NCBI RefSeq assembly: GCF_014323705.1
Contig: NZ_JABVEC010000004.1
Coordinates: 248,001 to 312,000 of the forward strand
DNA length: 64,000 bases
Origin: Actinomadura alba
Lineage (GTDB): Bacteria > Actinomycetota > Actinomycetes > Streptosporangiales > Streptosporangiaceae
Direction: 5' to 3'
The notes beneath the pieces were generated by a model that saw only the letters and a program-made list of their open reading frames with translations, was not told where the DNA came from and made no database searches. Positions 45,752 to 54,262 of this stretch are shown here, piece after piece; within the stretch, counting starts at the first letter, position 1, and the number at the start of each line of letters is the position of its first letter. The translations under genes and the position numbers were made by a program.

Positions 45752-46042
45752 GTGCCCGTGACAACTGTTGGAACCGTGCTGAGCGCGCTGCTGTACCTCT
45801 TCCTCCTACTGCTCATCGGGAGGTTGGTCCTCGAGACGCTGCAGTCCTTCGCGCGGCAGTGGCGTCCAAAGGGGGTGGTGCTGGTGCTGGCCGAGGTCAC
45901 GTACACGGTCACCGACCCACCGCTGAAGTTGCTGAGACGGTTCATCCCACCCCTGCGTCTGGGGAACGTGGCGTTGGACCTCAGCTTCATGGTGCTCTTC
46001 TTCGTGGTCTACATCATGATCATCTTCGTGGAGGGGCTCTGA
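45752..46042 (+). CDS. YggT family membrane protein
   Basis: A 96-aa protein with two transmembrane helices (LLYLFLLLLIGRLVLETL and FMVLFFVVYIMIIFV) and the family segment TDPPLKLLRRFIPPLRLGNV between them. Start at GTG 45752, or GTG 45758 which has GAGAG at better spacing. YggT genes commonly lie between sepF and divIVA; a role in envelope or division processes is inferred only from position. Confidence 0.9.
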   Translation: MPVTTVGTVLSALLYLFLLLLIGRLVLETLQSFARQWRPKGVVLVLAEVTYTVTDPPLKLLRRFIPPLRLGNVALDLSFMVLFFVVYIMIIFVEGL

Positions 46043-46092
46043 TCGGATACCGTCCTTTGGGACAAGACTCCAAGCGCGCCAAGGAGACGAAC

Positions 46093-46992
46093 ATGCCGTT
46101 GACACCCGCCGACGTGCGGAACAAGCAGTTCAGTACCACCCGGCTGCGGCCGGGCTACGACGAAGAGGAGGTCGACGCCTTCCTCGACGAGGTAGAGGCG
46201 GAACTCGACCGGCTCATCCAGGAGAACGAGGAGCTGCGGGCGAAGCTGGCCGAGTGCCTGCGCGGCAAGGTGCCAGCGATGGCGGCGCCGATCGTCGAGC
46301 CGAAGCCCGACATCTCGCCGATCCCCGAGCCCCCGCGGCCCGAGCCCAAACCCGAGCCCGAACCCTCTATCGGCCTCAGCATGGCGCCGACCAGCGAAGA
46401 CAACATGGACACGGCCGCGCGGGTGCTCGCCCTCGCGCAGCAGACCGCCGACCAGGCGATCGCCGACGCCCGCAGGGAGGCCGACGAGACGCTCGGCCGC
46501 GCGCGCCGGGAGGCCGAGGAGATCCTCGGCAAGGCCCGTCGCCAGGCCGACCAGGTCGTGAGCGAGGCGCGCTCCCGCGCCGAGGGGCTCGACCGCGACG
46601 CCCAGGAGCGGCACCGCCAGGTCATGGGTTCGCTCGTGCAGCAGCGCGAGGAGCTCGAGCGCGAGGTGGACAACCTGCGTGCCTTCGAGCGCGAGTACCG
46701 AAGCCGCCTCAAGGCGTATCTCGAGGGGCAACTCCGCGAACTCGACGCCAACACCAACGACAGTGGTGCGTTCCCGACCGGGCCGAATCCCAGTGGGCCG
46801 CAGACCGCTCCGCAGAACGCGATTCAGCACGTCGAGAGCCGTAACGGGCAGCCGGGTGGTCCCTCCGCGACCGGTCCGACGCCGTTCCCGCCGCCGCCGG
46901 CCGAGCCGCCTCAGCACATCCAGCACGCGCAGCACAGCAGCACTGGTGCATTCCACTCGGTCGGCGACAATCCTCCGCACGAGAGGCGCTGA
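46093..46992 (+). CDS. divIVA: DivIVA/Wag31 polar growth scaffold
   Basis: Coiled-coil protein marking curved membrane at poles and directing apical growth in actinobacteria. The 299-aa protein has the lipid-binding N-terminal domain (LTPADVRNKQFSTTRLRPGY, then EEEVDAFLDEVEAELDRLIQ coiled coil), a Pro/Glu-rich linker (~residues 70-98, PEPKPEPEPS) and a long second coiled coil (~105-220) rich in Ala/Arg/Glu, then a Gln/Pro/His-rich tail. AAGGAG precedes ATG 46093. Last gene of the syntenic ftsZ-divIVA block. Confidence 0.96.
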   Translation: MPLTPADVRNKQFSTTRLRPGYDEEEVDAFLDEVEAELDRLIQENEELRAKLAECLRGKVPAMAAPIVEPKPDISPIPEPPRPEPKPEPEPSIGLSMAPTSEDNMDTAARVLALAQQTADQAIADARREADETLGRARREAEEILGKARRQADQVVSEARSRAEGLDRDAQERHRQVMGSLVQQREELEREVDNLRAFEREYRSRLKAYLEGQLRELDANTNDSGAFPTGPNPSGPQTAPQNAIQHVESRNGQPGGPSATGPTPFPPPPAEPPQHIQHAQHSSTGAFHSVGDNPPHERR

Positions 46993-47179
46993 GATTGTGA
47001 CGTCGCGCGGAGTATGGAACTCTCGTTGAGCCGACAGTCATGCCGTGCTCGTGAGAGGCGCGACAGCCGGTAAGGTCCGCCATCGGCCGTGCCGCGGATG
47101 TCGCCGACATCACGCCGGCGCTCATGGCCGACGCGACTCCATCGGGCTGGCGCTTGTCCTGTAGAGGGAGAGAGACCCT

Positions 47180-48697
47180 GTGATCATCCTGAGTGGCCTA
47201 CTCGTTGTGCTGGCGATCGCCCTGCTCATCGCGGGCGTTGTGTTCGGCAACTCGGGTACGGAGGTCGTGGGCCAGGACGGGCTGGCGCTGATCTACGTTT
47301 CGATCGCGATCAGCATTGTCTCGGCCCTCTGTCTCGCCATCGGGGTCTTCCTGCGTCGCAAGGAGCTGTTCGCCGCGGTCGGGCCGACCTCGGGGAAGAG
47401 GCCGAAGGGCGACAAGAAGGGGCGTAAGCAGGCCGGCAAGGTCACGGGAGGCCTTGAACCGGCGGGCGGCGACGCCGCCACGGAAGACACGCTCAAGATT
47501 CCGGCGCAGCCGGTCGACGTGCCCGGCGATGCGCTGGTCTACGTCGTACGGGGCCGGAAGCGGTACCACCTCGACAACTGCCGCCAGCTCATGGGGCGGC
47601 AGAAGGAAGAGCTGACCTACGCCGAGGCGCAGGAGGAGGGGTTCAGCCCCTGTACGGCCTGCATGCCCGACACCGCATTGGCGGCGCGCGCCGCGGTGTC
47701 CGGGGACAAGGGGCCGGGCGCCACCGGGAAGCGGGAAAGGGCCGGCTCCGCGGCCGGCCGGAGCGAGGCTCCCGGCTCGGCGAAGAAGCGAGCCGACAAG
47801 GCCGGGCCGACCGCGTCGAACGCATCCGTGGGTGCCGGCGCACCGTCGCCCGGCAAGCCCGGAGCCGAGCAGCGCACGACCCCCCCGGCGGCCGGTGGCG
47901 GGCGGCGACGCGGCCCGCTCTCGTCCGGACCGCGCCATGGGGAATCGGGCCCCGGCGACAACGAGACCACCGCGGACGGGCTACCCGGCCGCAAGCGCGA
48001 CGACGCGGCCGAGAGGGCCGGTGAGCGGTCCACCAGCGGCATGGGCTCGCGCACGACTCCGAGCGAACCGGATTCGATCTGGCTGCCGCCCGCGGGGAGC
48101 GCCCCGTCGCCACTGCGTGCCGGTCTCCCTGCCGAGGAGCGGGCGACGCAGGCCGGCACCGCGGAGTTCGAGACCGTCGAGCCGGCCGATGAGAAGCGCG
48201 GTCGCGGCACCCGGTCCGGCGATGGCCGGACCGACGACACGCGACCGGACGACACCGGGGACGACGACACCCGCGCCAGTGACACGCGGTCCGGAGACAC
48301 ACGGGCCAGCGACACACGGGCCAGCGACACACGGGACGAGGGCACGGGTTCCCATGGGACCAAGAGCCGGGGGACCCTGGACCACGGGGCGTCCGAGCAC
48401 GGTGGGCGGGCGGACGACGACCGCGAGACCGCTCAGGGGCCCGCCGGCACGACGGAGTCCGCCGAGTATGAAACGGCCGGTTCCGGCCGGGCGAGCGAGT
48501 CCGGCACCGCGGCCGAGGGGCCGCAGGTGCGGATCCTGAGCGGCACCAAGCGCTACCACCGTGCCGACTGCGCGCTGATCGTCGACATCGGAGACGACGC
48601 CGACGACATCGAGGCGCTGTCGCGCTCCGAGGCCACGGCCCGGGGATGCACACCCTGCCTGGTGTGCGAGCCCGACAAGGAACACGCGCGCGACTGA
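47180..48697 (+). CDS. Unrecognised membrane protein with two YHxxxC...PCxxC modules
   Basis: A 505-aa protein starting at GTG 47180 after GAGGGAGAGAG. Two transmembrane helices at the N-terminus (IILSGLLVVLAIALLIAGVV and IYVSIAISIVSALCLAIGVF) precede a basic cytoplasmic stretch. Module 1 (~residues 120-160) reads VVRGRKRYHLDNCRQLM, then AYAEAQ-like helix and GFSPCTACMP; module 2 (~450-500) reads ILSGTKRYHRADCALIV, then ATARGCTPCLVCEP. Both share KRYHxxxC-(~25-30)-A-x-x-x-G-x-x-PCxxC, a likely zinc site (His plus three Cys) reminiscent of Ada-like metal-binding domains. Between them lie ~290 low-complexity residues including a DTRASDTR repeat. No family name is known to me. It is separated from divIVA by 187 bp. 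Confidence 0.75.
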   Translation: MIILSGLLVVLAIALLIAGVVFGNSGTEVVGQDGLALIYVSIAISIVSALCLAIGVFLRRKELFAAVGPTSGKRPKGDKKGRKQAGKVTGGLEPAGGDAATEDTLKIPAQPVDVPGDALVYVVRGRKRYHLDNCRQLMGRQKEELTYAEAQEEGFSPCTACMPDTALAARAAVSGDKGPGATGKRERAGSAAGRSEAPGSAKKRADKAGPTASNASVGAGAPSPGKPGAEQRTTPPAAGGGRRRGPLSSGPRHGESGPGDNETTADGLPGRKRDDAAERAGERSTSGMGSRTTPSEPDSIWLPPAGSAPSPLRAGLPAEERATQAGTAEFETVEPADEKRGRGTRSGDGRTDDTRPDDTGDDDTRASDTRSGDTRASDTRASDTRDEGTGSHGTKSRGTLDHGASEHGGRADDDRETAQGPAGTTESAEYETAGSGRASESGTAAEGPQVRILSGTKRYHRADCALIVDIGDDADDIEALSRSEATARGCTPCLVCEPDKEHARD

Positions 48698-48717
48698 TCG
48701 AGGTCGCCGGCCAGGGC

Positions 48718-48757
48718 GGCACGCGGCAGTGAGCGGACCCGCTCTCCGGCGCGTGCC
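48718..48757. terminator. Nested hairpin between convergent genes
   Basis: GGCACGCG (48718-48725) / CGCGTGCC (48750-48757) enclose a second hairpin GAGCGG/CCGCTC. It lies 20 bp after the 505-aa gene and just before the end of the convergent DUF1707 gene, so it can serve both. Confidence 0.6.
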
Positions 48758-48768
48758 CCGGCCCGGGA

Positions 48769-49509
48769 TCAGCTCGTGTCGTGATCGCGGCGGCGTCCGC
48801 GGCTCTGCCGCCGGATCTCCCGTCGCGCCTGGCGAAGTTCACGTTCGCGACGGCGCAACTCCTGCCGGTCCAGATCCGAGGTGTCCTTCACCCGCTTGAC
48901 GTCGACCCCGCCGAACAGGGTGAGCCCGGTGAACCGGATGACGGGGGCGTCCGGGTCGAGCGGGTCGTCGGACGGCACGGTGTTCCCGCCGAAGATGGCC
49001 ACCCCGGAGCCGACGATCCGCACGCCCTCGGGGACCTTGACCTCCACCCCGCCGAAGAGGCAGACGATGTTGACCGTGACCTCGCGCTGAGAAAGCACGG
49101 CCCGCCGGAAGTCGAGTTCCGCGCCGCCGAACGCGACCAGCACGCCGGTCTGGGGCTCCACCAGCCAGCGGCCCTTCCGCTCCGCCCCACCGAAGATCGC
49201 GACGATGTTCGCGGATTGACGGCTGGGGGCGGGAAGGCTCGTGTCCTTGTGGAGCCGCACGCCAGGCCCCGGTGGAGCGGTGGAGGAGCCCTCCTCTACC
49301 GGGAGGTCCTGAACGATCGGAGCGAGTTCGGCGTAGGTCTTCGCGGCGTAGACGCGCTCGACGCGCTCCGCGTGCTCTTCGGGCGTGAGCCGGCCCTCGG
49401 CCAGGGCCTCACGCAGCTGATCTGCGACCCGGTCCCGATCCGCGTCCGAGGCCCGCATGAGCGACGGCTCGGGCGGCCCGGTGTGCGGTGACTGGTCTGG
49501 AAGGTCCAC
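48769..49509 (-). CDS. DUF1707 and LiaF-like domain protein
   Basis: A 246-aa protein. The N-terminal DUF1707 domain has SLMRASDADRDRVADQLREA and EGRLTPEEHAERVERVYAAKT. The C-terminal part (~100-215) consists of repeated beta strands with the FGG signature (VAIFGGAERKG, VAFGGAELDF, VCLFGGVEVKVPEGVRI, VAIFGG, TLFGGVDVKR), as in LiaF-type cell-wall-stress response domains. The last 30 residues are a charged Arg/Glu helix. Several in-frame starts exist; GTG 49509 gives the family N-terminus (DLPDQ...GPPEPSLMRAS). Function unknown. Confidence 0.85.
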   Translation of the reverse strand: MDLPDQSPHTGPPEPSLMRASDADRDRVADQLREALAEGRLTPEEHAERVERVYAAKTYAELAPIVQDLPVEEGSSTAPPGPGVRLHKDTSLPAPSRQSANIVAIFGGAERKGRWLVEPQTGVLVAFGGAELDFRRAVLSQREVTVNIVCLFGGVEVKVPEGVRIVGSGVAIFGGNTVPSDDPLDPDAPVIRFTGLTLFGGVDVKRVKDTSDLDRQELRRRERELRQARREIRRQSRGRRRDHDTS

Positions 49510-49619
49510 GTCCGCATCATTCCGCACAAGATGTGTCTCGACCAAGCCCTCTCCGCCGGGTCTCGCGGCCGGCCGCCCAGAGGGCGTGCACGGCCGCGCG
49601 ACCCGGCGGTGCGGTGCCG

Positions 49620-52600
49620 TCAGCCGGCCTCGGATCTGCGAAGCCAGAGGGTGAGATCGAGGTCGTCGTCCCGGTGCGCCGCGAGATCCTCGCCGGGCCT
49701 CCGCTGGTGCGTCGCCACGGCCAGCACCTCCGCCGCGACCTCGCCGCCGTGCTCGCGCAGCGCCGACTCGAGTTCGGTGTCGTGGGTCTCCCACCACAGC
49801 TCGATGCGGTCGGTCACCTCCAGCCCGGTGGCCTTGCGGGTCTCCTGCACCAACCTGATCACCTCGCGTGCGAGGCCGGCCCGGCGCAGGTCCGGCGTGA
49901 CCGTCAGGTCCAGCGCGATCGTCTCACCGGCCGCGCTCTCCACCGCCCAGCCGGTCCGCGGCCGCTCGGTGACGATCACATCGGCCGATCCGAGCTCGAC
50001 GTCGCCGACGTCGGCCACGCCGATCGTGACCGTGCCGTCGCCGCGCAGGGCATGGACCAGCCCGGCCGGGTCCGCGCCGGTCACCGCCTTGGCGACCTTC
50101 GGCGTGTCCTTGCCGTAGCGCTTGCCGAGCTCGCGGAAGTTCGGCTTCACCTCGTAGTCGACGAGGTCGTCGCCGCCCGCGAGTGCCGTGGACAGGTCCT
50201 CGAGGCCGGTGACGTTCAGCTCCTCGGAGATCTGGGCGCGCAGCTCTGCCGGGAGCGACGCCCAGCCCGACGCGCCCACGAGGGCCCGGCCGAGGGGCTG
50301 GCGGGTCCGTACGGCGGATGCAGCCCGGGCCGCGCGGCCCAGCTCCACGAGTCGCCGGACGAGCGACATCCGCTCGCTCAGCGTCTCGTCGAGCAGTTCC
50401 TCGGACACCGTCGGCCATGAACTGAGGTGCACCGACTCGGCCGCACCTGCGGGCCGGATGGCGTCCCAGACATGGTCGGTGAGGAAGGGCACGATCGGGG
50501 CCAGGAGCCGGGTGAGCGTCTCCAGGCACTCGTACAGCGTGGTGAACGCCGACGCGCCCTCAGGGGTCTCGGGACCCTCCCAGAACCGCCGCCGCGACCT
50601 CCGGACGTACCAGTTGGACAGGTCGTCGATGAACTCGGCGAGCCTGCGGCCGGCGCGGGCGGTGTCGAAGCCCTCCAGGGCGGTGTCCACCTCACGTACG
50701 GTCCGGTGCAGCTCGGCGAGCACCCACCGGTCCAGCAGCGGCCGGTCGGCGGGCGCGGGCGCCTCGGGCACGCGGTCCGGTGTCCAGGGCCGGGCCCCGC
50801 CGGCGGAGGTCTCCTCGCCGCACGCGTTGGCGTACAGCACGAAGAAGGACGCGGTGTTCCAGTACGTCAGGAGCACCTTCCGGACGATCTCCGACAGCGG
50901 GCCGTCGCCGACGCGGCGGGCCGACCACGGCGACCCGCTCGCCGCCATGTACCACCGCAGCGCGTCCGCGCCGTGCTTGTCCATCAGCGGGATCGGCTCG
51001 AGGACGTTGCCGAGGTGCTTGCTCATCTTGCGGCCGTCCTCGGCGAGGATGTGGCCGAGGCAGACGACGTTCTCGTACGACGACCGGTCGAACACCAGGG
51101 TGCCGACGGCCATCAGCGAGTAGAACCATCCCCGGGTCTGGTCGATGGCCTCGGAGATGAACTGCGCGGGATAGGACTTTTCGAAGACCTCCGCATTGCG
51201 GTACGGGGCGCCCCACTGCGCGAACGGCATCGAACCGGAGTCGTACCAGGCGTCGATGACGTCGGGCACCCGCCGCGCGGTCCCGCCGCACTCCGGGCAG
51301 TCGAAGGTGATGTCGTCGACGTACGGGCGGTGCGGGTCGAGCGCGGTGAGATCCCGGCCGGCGTGCGAGGACAGCTCGCCGAGCGAGCCGACGCAGGTCA
51401 CGTGGTCCTCGTCGCACACCCACAGCGGCAGCGGCGTGCCCCAGTAGCGGCTGCGCGACAGTGACCAGTCGATGTTGTTCCGCAGCCACTCGCCGTACCG
51501 GCCCCACTTGATGGAGTCGGGGTACCAGCCGGTGCGCTCGTTCTCCTCGAGCAGCCGCGACTTGACCTGTGTGGTGCGGATGTACCAGGCGGGCAGGGCG
51601 TAGTAGAGCAACGGGGTGTGGCACCGCCAGCAGTGCGGATAGCTGTGCTCGTAGGTCTCCGAGCGGAACAGCATCCCGCGCTCCTCGAGGTCCTTGACCA
51701 GCGTCTGGTCGGCGTCCTTGAAGAACGCCCCGCCGACGAGCGGCACCGAGTCCTCGAACCGGCCGTCCGCCCGGATCGGGTTGACCACGGGCAGGCCGGC
51801 CGCCCGGCAGGCGGCGAAGTCGTCGGCGCCGAACGCCGCGGCCATGTGCACCAGGCCGGTGCCGTCCTCGGTGGTCACGAAGTCGGCGAGCAGGACCCGG
51901 TGGGCCGGGCGCTCGGGGTCGTCGGGCTCGGGGAAGCCCACCAGGTCGAAGGGGCGCTGGTAGGTCACGCCCTCGAGGGCGGTGCCCGGGAGCCGCTCGA
52001 CGACCTCCCAGCCCTCGCCGAGGACGCTCTCGGCCAGCGGCTCGGCGACGACGACCTGCTCGCCGGAGTCGCCGTCCCGTGCCACGACGTAGGTCACGCC
52101 GGGGTGCACGGCGACGGCGGTGTTGGAGACCAGCGTCCACGGGGTGGTCGTCCAGACCAGCAGCGCGGCCCGCCCGGCCAGCGGGCCGGAGGTGATCGGG
52201 AACCGCACGGTCACCGACGGGTCGGCCAGGGTCTCGTAACCACCGGGCTGGCCGAGCTCGTGGTCGGACAGCGGCGTGCCGCACCGCGGGCAGTACGGGC
52301 TGATGCGGTGGTCGCGGACGAGCAGCCCCTTGTCGAAGATGACCTTGAGCGACCACCAGACGGACTCGACGTACTCGGGGTCCATGGTGCGGTAGGCCTG
52401 GGTCATGTCGACCCAGTAGCCCATCCGCTCGGTCATCTCCTCGAAGGCGCCGACGTGCCGCAGGACCGACTCGCGGCACCGGGCGTTGAACTCGGCGACG
52501 CCGTAGGCCTCGATGTCCTTCTTGCCGGACAGGCCCAGCTCCTTCTCCACCGCCACCTCGACGGGCAGGCCGTGGCAGTCCCAGCCGGCCTTGCGGGTGA

Positions 52601-52883
52601 CGTTGTACCCCTTCATGGTGCGGAAGCGCGGGAAGAGGTCCTTGAAGACGCGGGCCTCGACGTGGTGGACGCCGGGCATCCCGTTGGCGGTCGGGGGACC
52701 CTCGTAGAACACCCAGCGCGGCCCCGACTCGGTGCGCCGCAGTGAGCGTTCGAAGACCTTGTCCTCCTGCCATCGGCGGAGCGTCTCGCGCTCGAGCGCC
52801 GGCAGGTCGATCTGGGCCGGCAGGGGGCGCAGTGTTCGGCGGTCTGCTTCCGGGCCCCGCCTGCCCGGCACGGCGTCGTTCAC
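49620..52883 (-). CDS. ileS: Isoleucine--tRNA ligase
   Basis: Class I synthetase with editing domain, 1087 aa, of the longer eukaryote-like IleRS2 architecture rather than the ~930-aa IleRS1, judged by length and motifs. The HIGH-type motif is GMPGVHHVEARVFKDLF, WDCHGLPVEVAVEKELG follows, the CP1 editing domain has VWTTTPWTLVSNTAVAVHPG, and the KMSKS-type loop is DGRKMSKHLGNVLEP. The anticodon-binding domain and a C-terminal extension complete it. GTG 52883 is the start. Preceded by an isoleucine T-box leader, so expression responds to uncharged tRNA-Ile. IleRS2 forms are often less sensitive to mupirocin-type inhibitors, which is family knowledge only. Confidence 0.96.
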   Translation of the reverse strand: MNDAVPGRRGPEADRRTLRPLPAQIDLPALERETLRRWQEDKVFERSLRRTESGPRWVFYEGPPTANGMPGVHHVEARVFKDLFPRFRTMKGYNVTRKAGWDCHGLPVEVAVEKELGLSGKKDIEAYGVAEFNARCRESVLRHVGAFEEMTERMGYWVDMTQAYRTMDPEYVESVWWSLKVIFDKGLLVRDHRISPYCPRCGTPLSDHELGQPGGYETLADPSVTVRFPITSGPLAGRAALLVWTTTPWTLVSNTAVAVHPGVTYVVARDGDSGEQVVVAEPLAESVLGEGWEVVERLPGTALEGVTYQRPFDLVGFPEPDDPERPAHRVLLADFVTTEDGTGLVHMAAAFGADDFAACRAAGLPVVNPIRADGRFEDSVPLVGGAFFKDADQTLVKDLEERGMLFRSETYEHSYPHCWRCHTPLLYYALPAWYIRTTQVKSRLLEENERTGWYPDSIKWGRYGEWLRNNIDWSLSRSRYWGTPLPLWVCDEDHVTCVGSLGELSSHAGRDLTALDPHRPYVDDITFDCPECGGTARRVPDVIDAWYDSGSMPFAQWGAPYRNAEVFEKSYPAQFISEAIDQTRGWFYSLMAVGTLVFDRSSYENVVCLGHILAEDGRKMSKHLGNVLEPIPLMDKHGADALRWYMAASGSPWSARRVGDGPLSEIVRKVLLTYWNTASFFVLYANACGEETSAGGARPWTPDRVPEAPAPADRPLLDRWVLAELHRTVREVDTALEGFDTARAGRRLAEFIDDLSNWYVRRSRRRFWEGPETPEGASAFTTLYECLETLTRLLAPIVPFLTDHVWDAIRPAGAAESVHLSSWPTVSEELLDETLSERMSLVRRLVELGRAARAASAVRTRQPLGRALVGASGWASLPAELRAQISEELNVTGLEDLSTALAGGDDLVDYEVKPNFRELGKRYGKDTPKVAKAVTGADPAGLVHALRGDGTVTIGVADVGDVELGSADVIVTERPRTGWAVESAAGETIALDLTVTPDLRRAGLAREVIRLVQETRKATGLEVTDRIELWWETHDTELESALREHGGEVAAEVLAVATHQRRPGEDLAAHRDDDLDLTLWLRRSEAG

Positions 52884-53075
52884 GATGGGCGGACCTCCAC
52901 GAGAGTGCGATCATGGACCCGGAGGGACGAGGCCGGCGGCCCCGCGGTACCACCCTCCTTGGCCATGCGCGCATGGCCCGCTTCGTTGGAGGCTCGGCGG
53001 CCGGGTCTACTGAGTCCGCGTGGGCAGGCCAGCGGGCGGTTCTTCCGGCGGCTCCGGGGTGATCAGACCGCCGGG
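52884..53075 (-). promoter_or_regulatory. T-box riboswitch (Ile), ultrashort Stem I, translational type
   Basis: On the minus strand an ultrashort Stem I (CCGGCGG / CCGCCGG, 53075-53069 with 53052-53046) closes a 16-nt loop containing TGATCACC, with specifier ATC (isoleucine) at 53064-53062. About 90 nt downstream is the T-box GGTGGTACCGCGGGG (52953-52939), whose TGGT can pair with the tRNA ACCA end. CCTCC (52925-52921) can pair with the ileS Shine-Dalgarno GGAGG (52898-52894), forming a sequestrator, so control is at translation initiation; no terminator U-tract exists. Ultrashort Stem I T-boxes on actinobacterial ileS are known. Confidence 0.9.
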
Positions 53076-53162
53076 CAGGCACCCGGGCTCGCACCGTCCC
53101 CGGGTCGCTCATCGCTGCGCACGGCGGCAGGTGTCCTCATCAACGCCTTGCCGACCGCTCCG

Positions 53163-53168
53163 ATTGTA
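53163..53168 (-). promoter_or_regulatory. Candidate -10 of the ileS T-box transcript
   Basis: TACAAT on the minus strand, giving a start near 53155 and a leader of ~270 nt that contains the entire T-box. No consensus -35 was found at 16-18 bp. Confidence 0.45.
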
Positions 53169-53270
53169 CGTGTACTTGGCGCTCGGACCGGACAGGTTTT
53201 CGCCCGGCCCGGTGCGGGCGGTGCCGGGGGCCTGTGCCCCCCCGGGGTGCCGATGGGACTGGAGGTCTGG

Positions 53271-53543
53271 ATGGGGATGCGGGTGGCGATCCGGGTACGC
53301 CCGGGCGCGGCGCGGACCGGGGTCGGCGGCGCGTACGGCGACGCGCTCGTGGTCAGGGTCGCGGCGCGCGCCGTCGAGGGCAAGGCGACCGAGGCCGCCC
53401 TGCGCGCCGTCGCCGAGGCGCTGGGCGTCCGGCGCCGTGACGTCAGCCTCGTCAGCGGCGCGACCAGCCGCGACAAGGTCGTCGAGGTGGACGGGGATGT
53501 GGCACAGCTCACTCGTGAGATCGACCGGCTCTTGGGTTCCTGA
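53271..53543 (+). CDS. DUF167 (YggU) family protein
   Basis: A 90-aa protein with the DUF167 signature: RVAIRVRPGAARTGVGG, YGDALVVRVAARAVEGKATE, AALRAVAEALGVRRRDVSLV and SGATSRDKVVEV. The frame is open far upstream through the ileS leader; ATG 53271 is preferred because CTGGAGG precedes it by 5 nt and the length fits the family. Function unknown. Divergent from ileS. Confidence 0.88.
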   Translation: MGMRVAIRVRPGAARTGVGGAYGDALVVRVAARAVEGKATEAALRAVAEALGVRRRDVSLVSGATSRDKVVEVDGDVAQLTREIDRLLGS

Positions 53544-53689
53544 CATCGGGTAACTGGGCATATGCGGCTTGTGACAGACCTTGGAGCTTGTTCATGGAAC
53601 CTCCGATCTGCGGTCTTCGCAGGTCGGGGCTCCGCGGACGGGCCCTTGACCGAGCGACCGGCTGTTTGCCGTCCCGCGAAAGGAGACCT

Positions 53690-54262
53690 ATGCTTCCCGC
53701 ACTGCCTGTCGACAAGATCAGCGCGAGGGGGCCCGACATGGCCAGCGCGGGGAGGGACAAAACGCCGTCCGAGAAGACGACCCGGCGTGCGAGGGTGCCC
53801 GTAGGGGAGTCGAAGCGGCGTGGCACGGGGAAGCACTCGGTGGGAACGCCCGCCACCGAGGAGACGGCGGGACAGCTGCCGGTCCGGGCCGGTGAGGACC
53901 GGTGGACCGCCGACGAGCTCGCGGCGGTGCGCGGTCGGCTGAACGAAGAGATCGTCAAGTTCGAGTTGGAGATCGCGCGGGCCGAGTCCGAGATCGCCGA
54001 GCGGATGGGCGACAGTAGCGAGGGCGCCGGCGACGACCAGGCCGACGCGGGGGCCAAGACCTATGAGCGCGAGCACGAGATGGCGCTCACCTACAACGCA
54101 CGCGATCTGCTGGCGCAGAACGAGCGGGCGATCGTGCGGATCGACGCCGGCACCTATGGGATTTGCGAGTCATGTGGAAAGCCGATCGGTAAGGCGCGCC
54201 TGCAGGCCTTCCCTCGTGCGACCCTATGTGTGACATGCAAACAACGCGAGGAGCGTCGCTGA
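53690..54262 (+). CDS. DksA/TraR-type zinc finger protein
   Basis: A 190-aa protein with a basic disordered N-terminus (~75 residues), a coiled-coil-forming region (TADELAAVRGRLNEEIVKFE to ~140) and a C-terminal C4 zinc finger [29 protein letters not shown]. Family members bind RNA polymerase through the secondary channel; whether this one has DksA-like activity is unproven. ATG 53690 follows AAAGGAGA at good spacing; ATG 53588 and 53738 are alternatives. Overlaps lspA downstream, a common actinobacterial arrangement. Confidence 0.88.
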   Translation: MLPALPVDKISARGPDMASAGRDKTPSEKTTRRARVPVGESKRRGTGKHSVGTPATEETAGQLPVRAGEDRWTADELAAVRGRLNEEIVKFELEIARAESEIAERMGDSSEGAGDDQADAGAKTYEREHEMALTYNARDLLAQNERAIVRIDAGTYGICESCGKPIGKARLQAFPRATLCVTCKQREERR

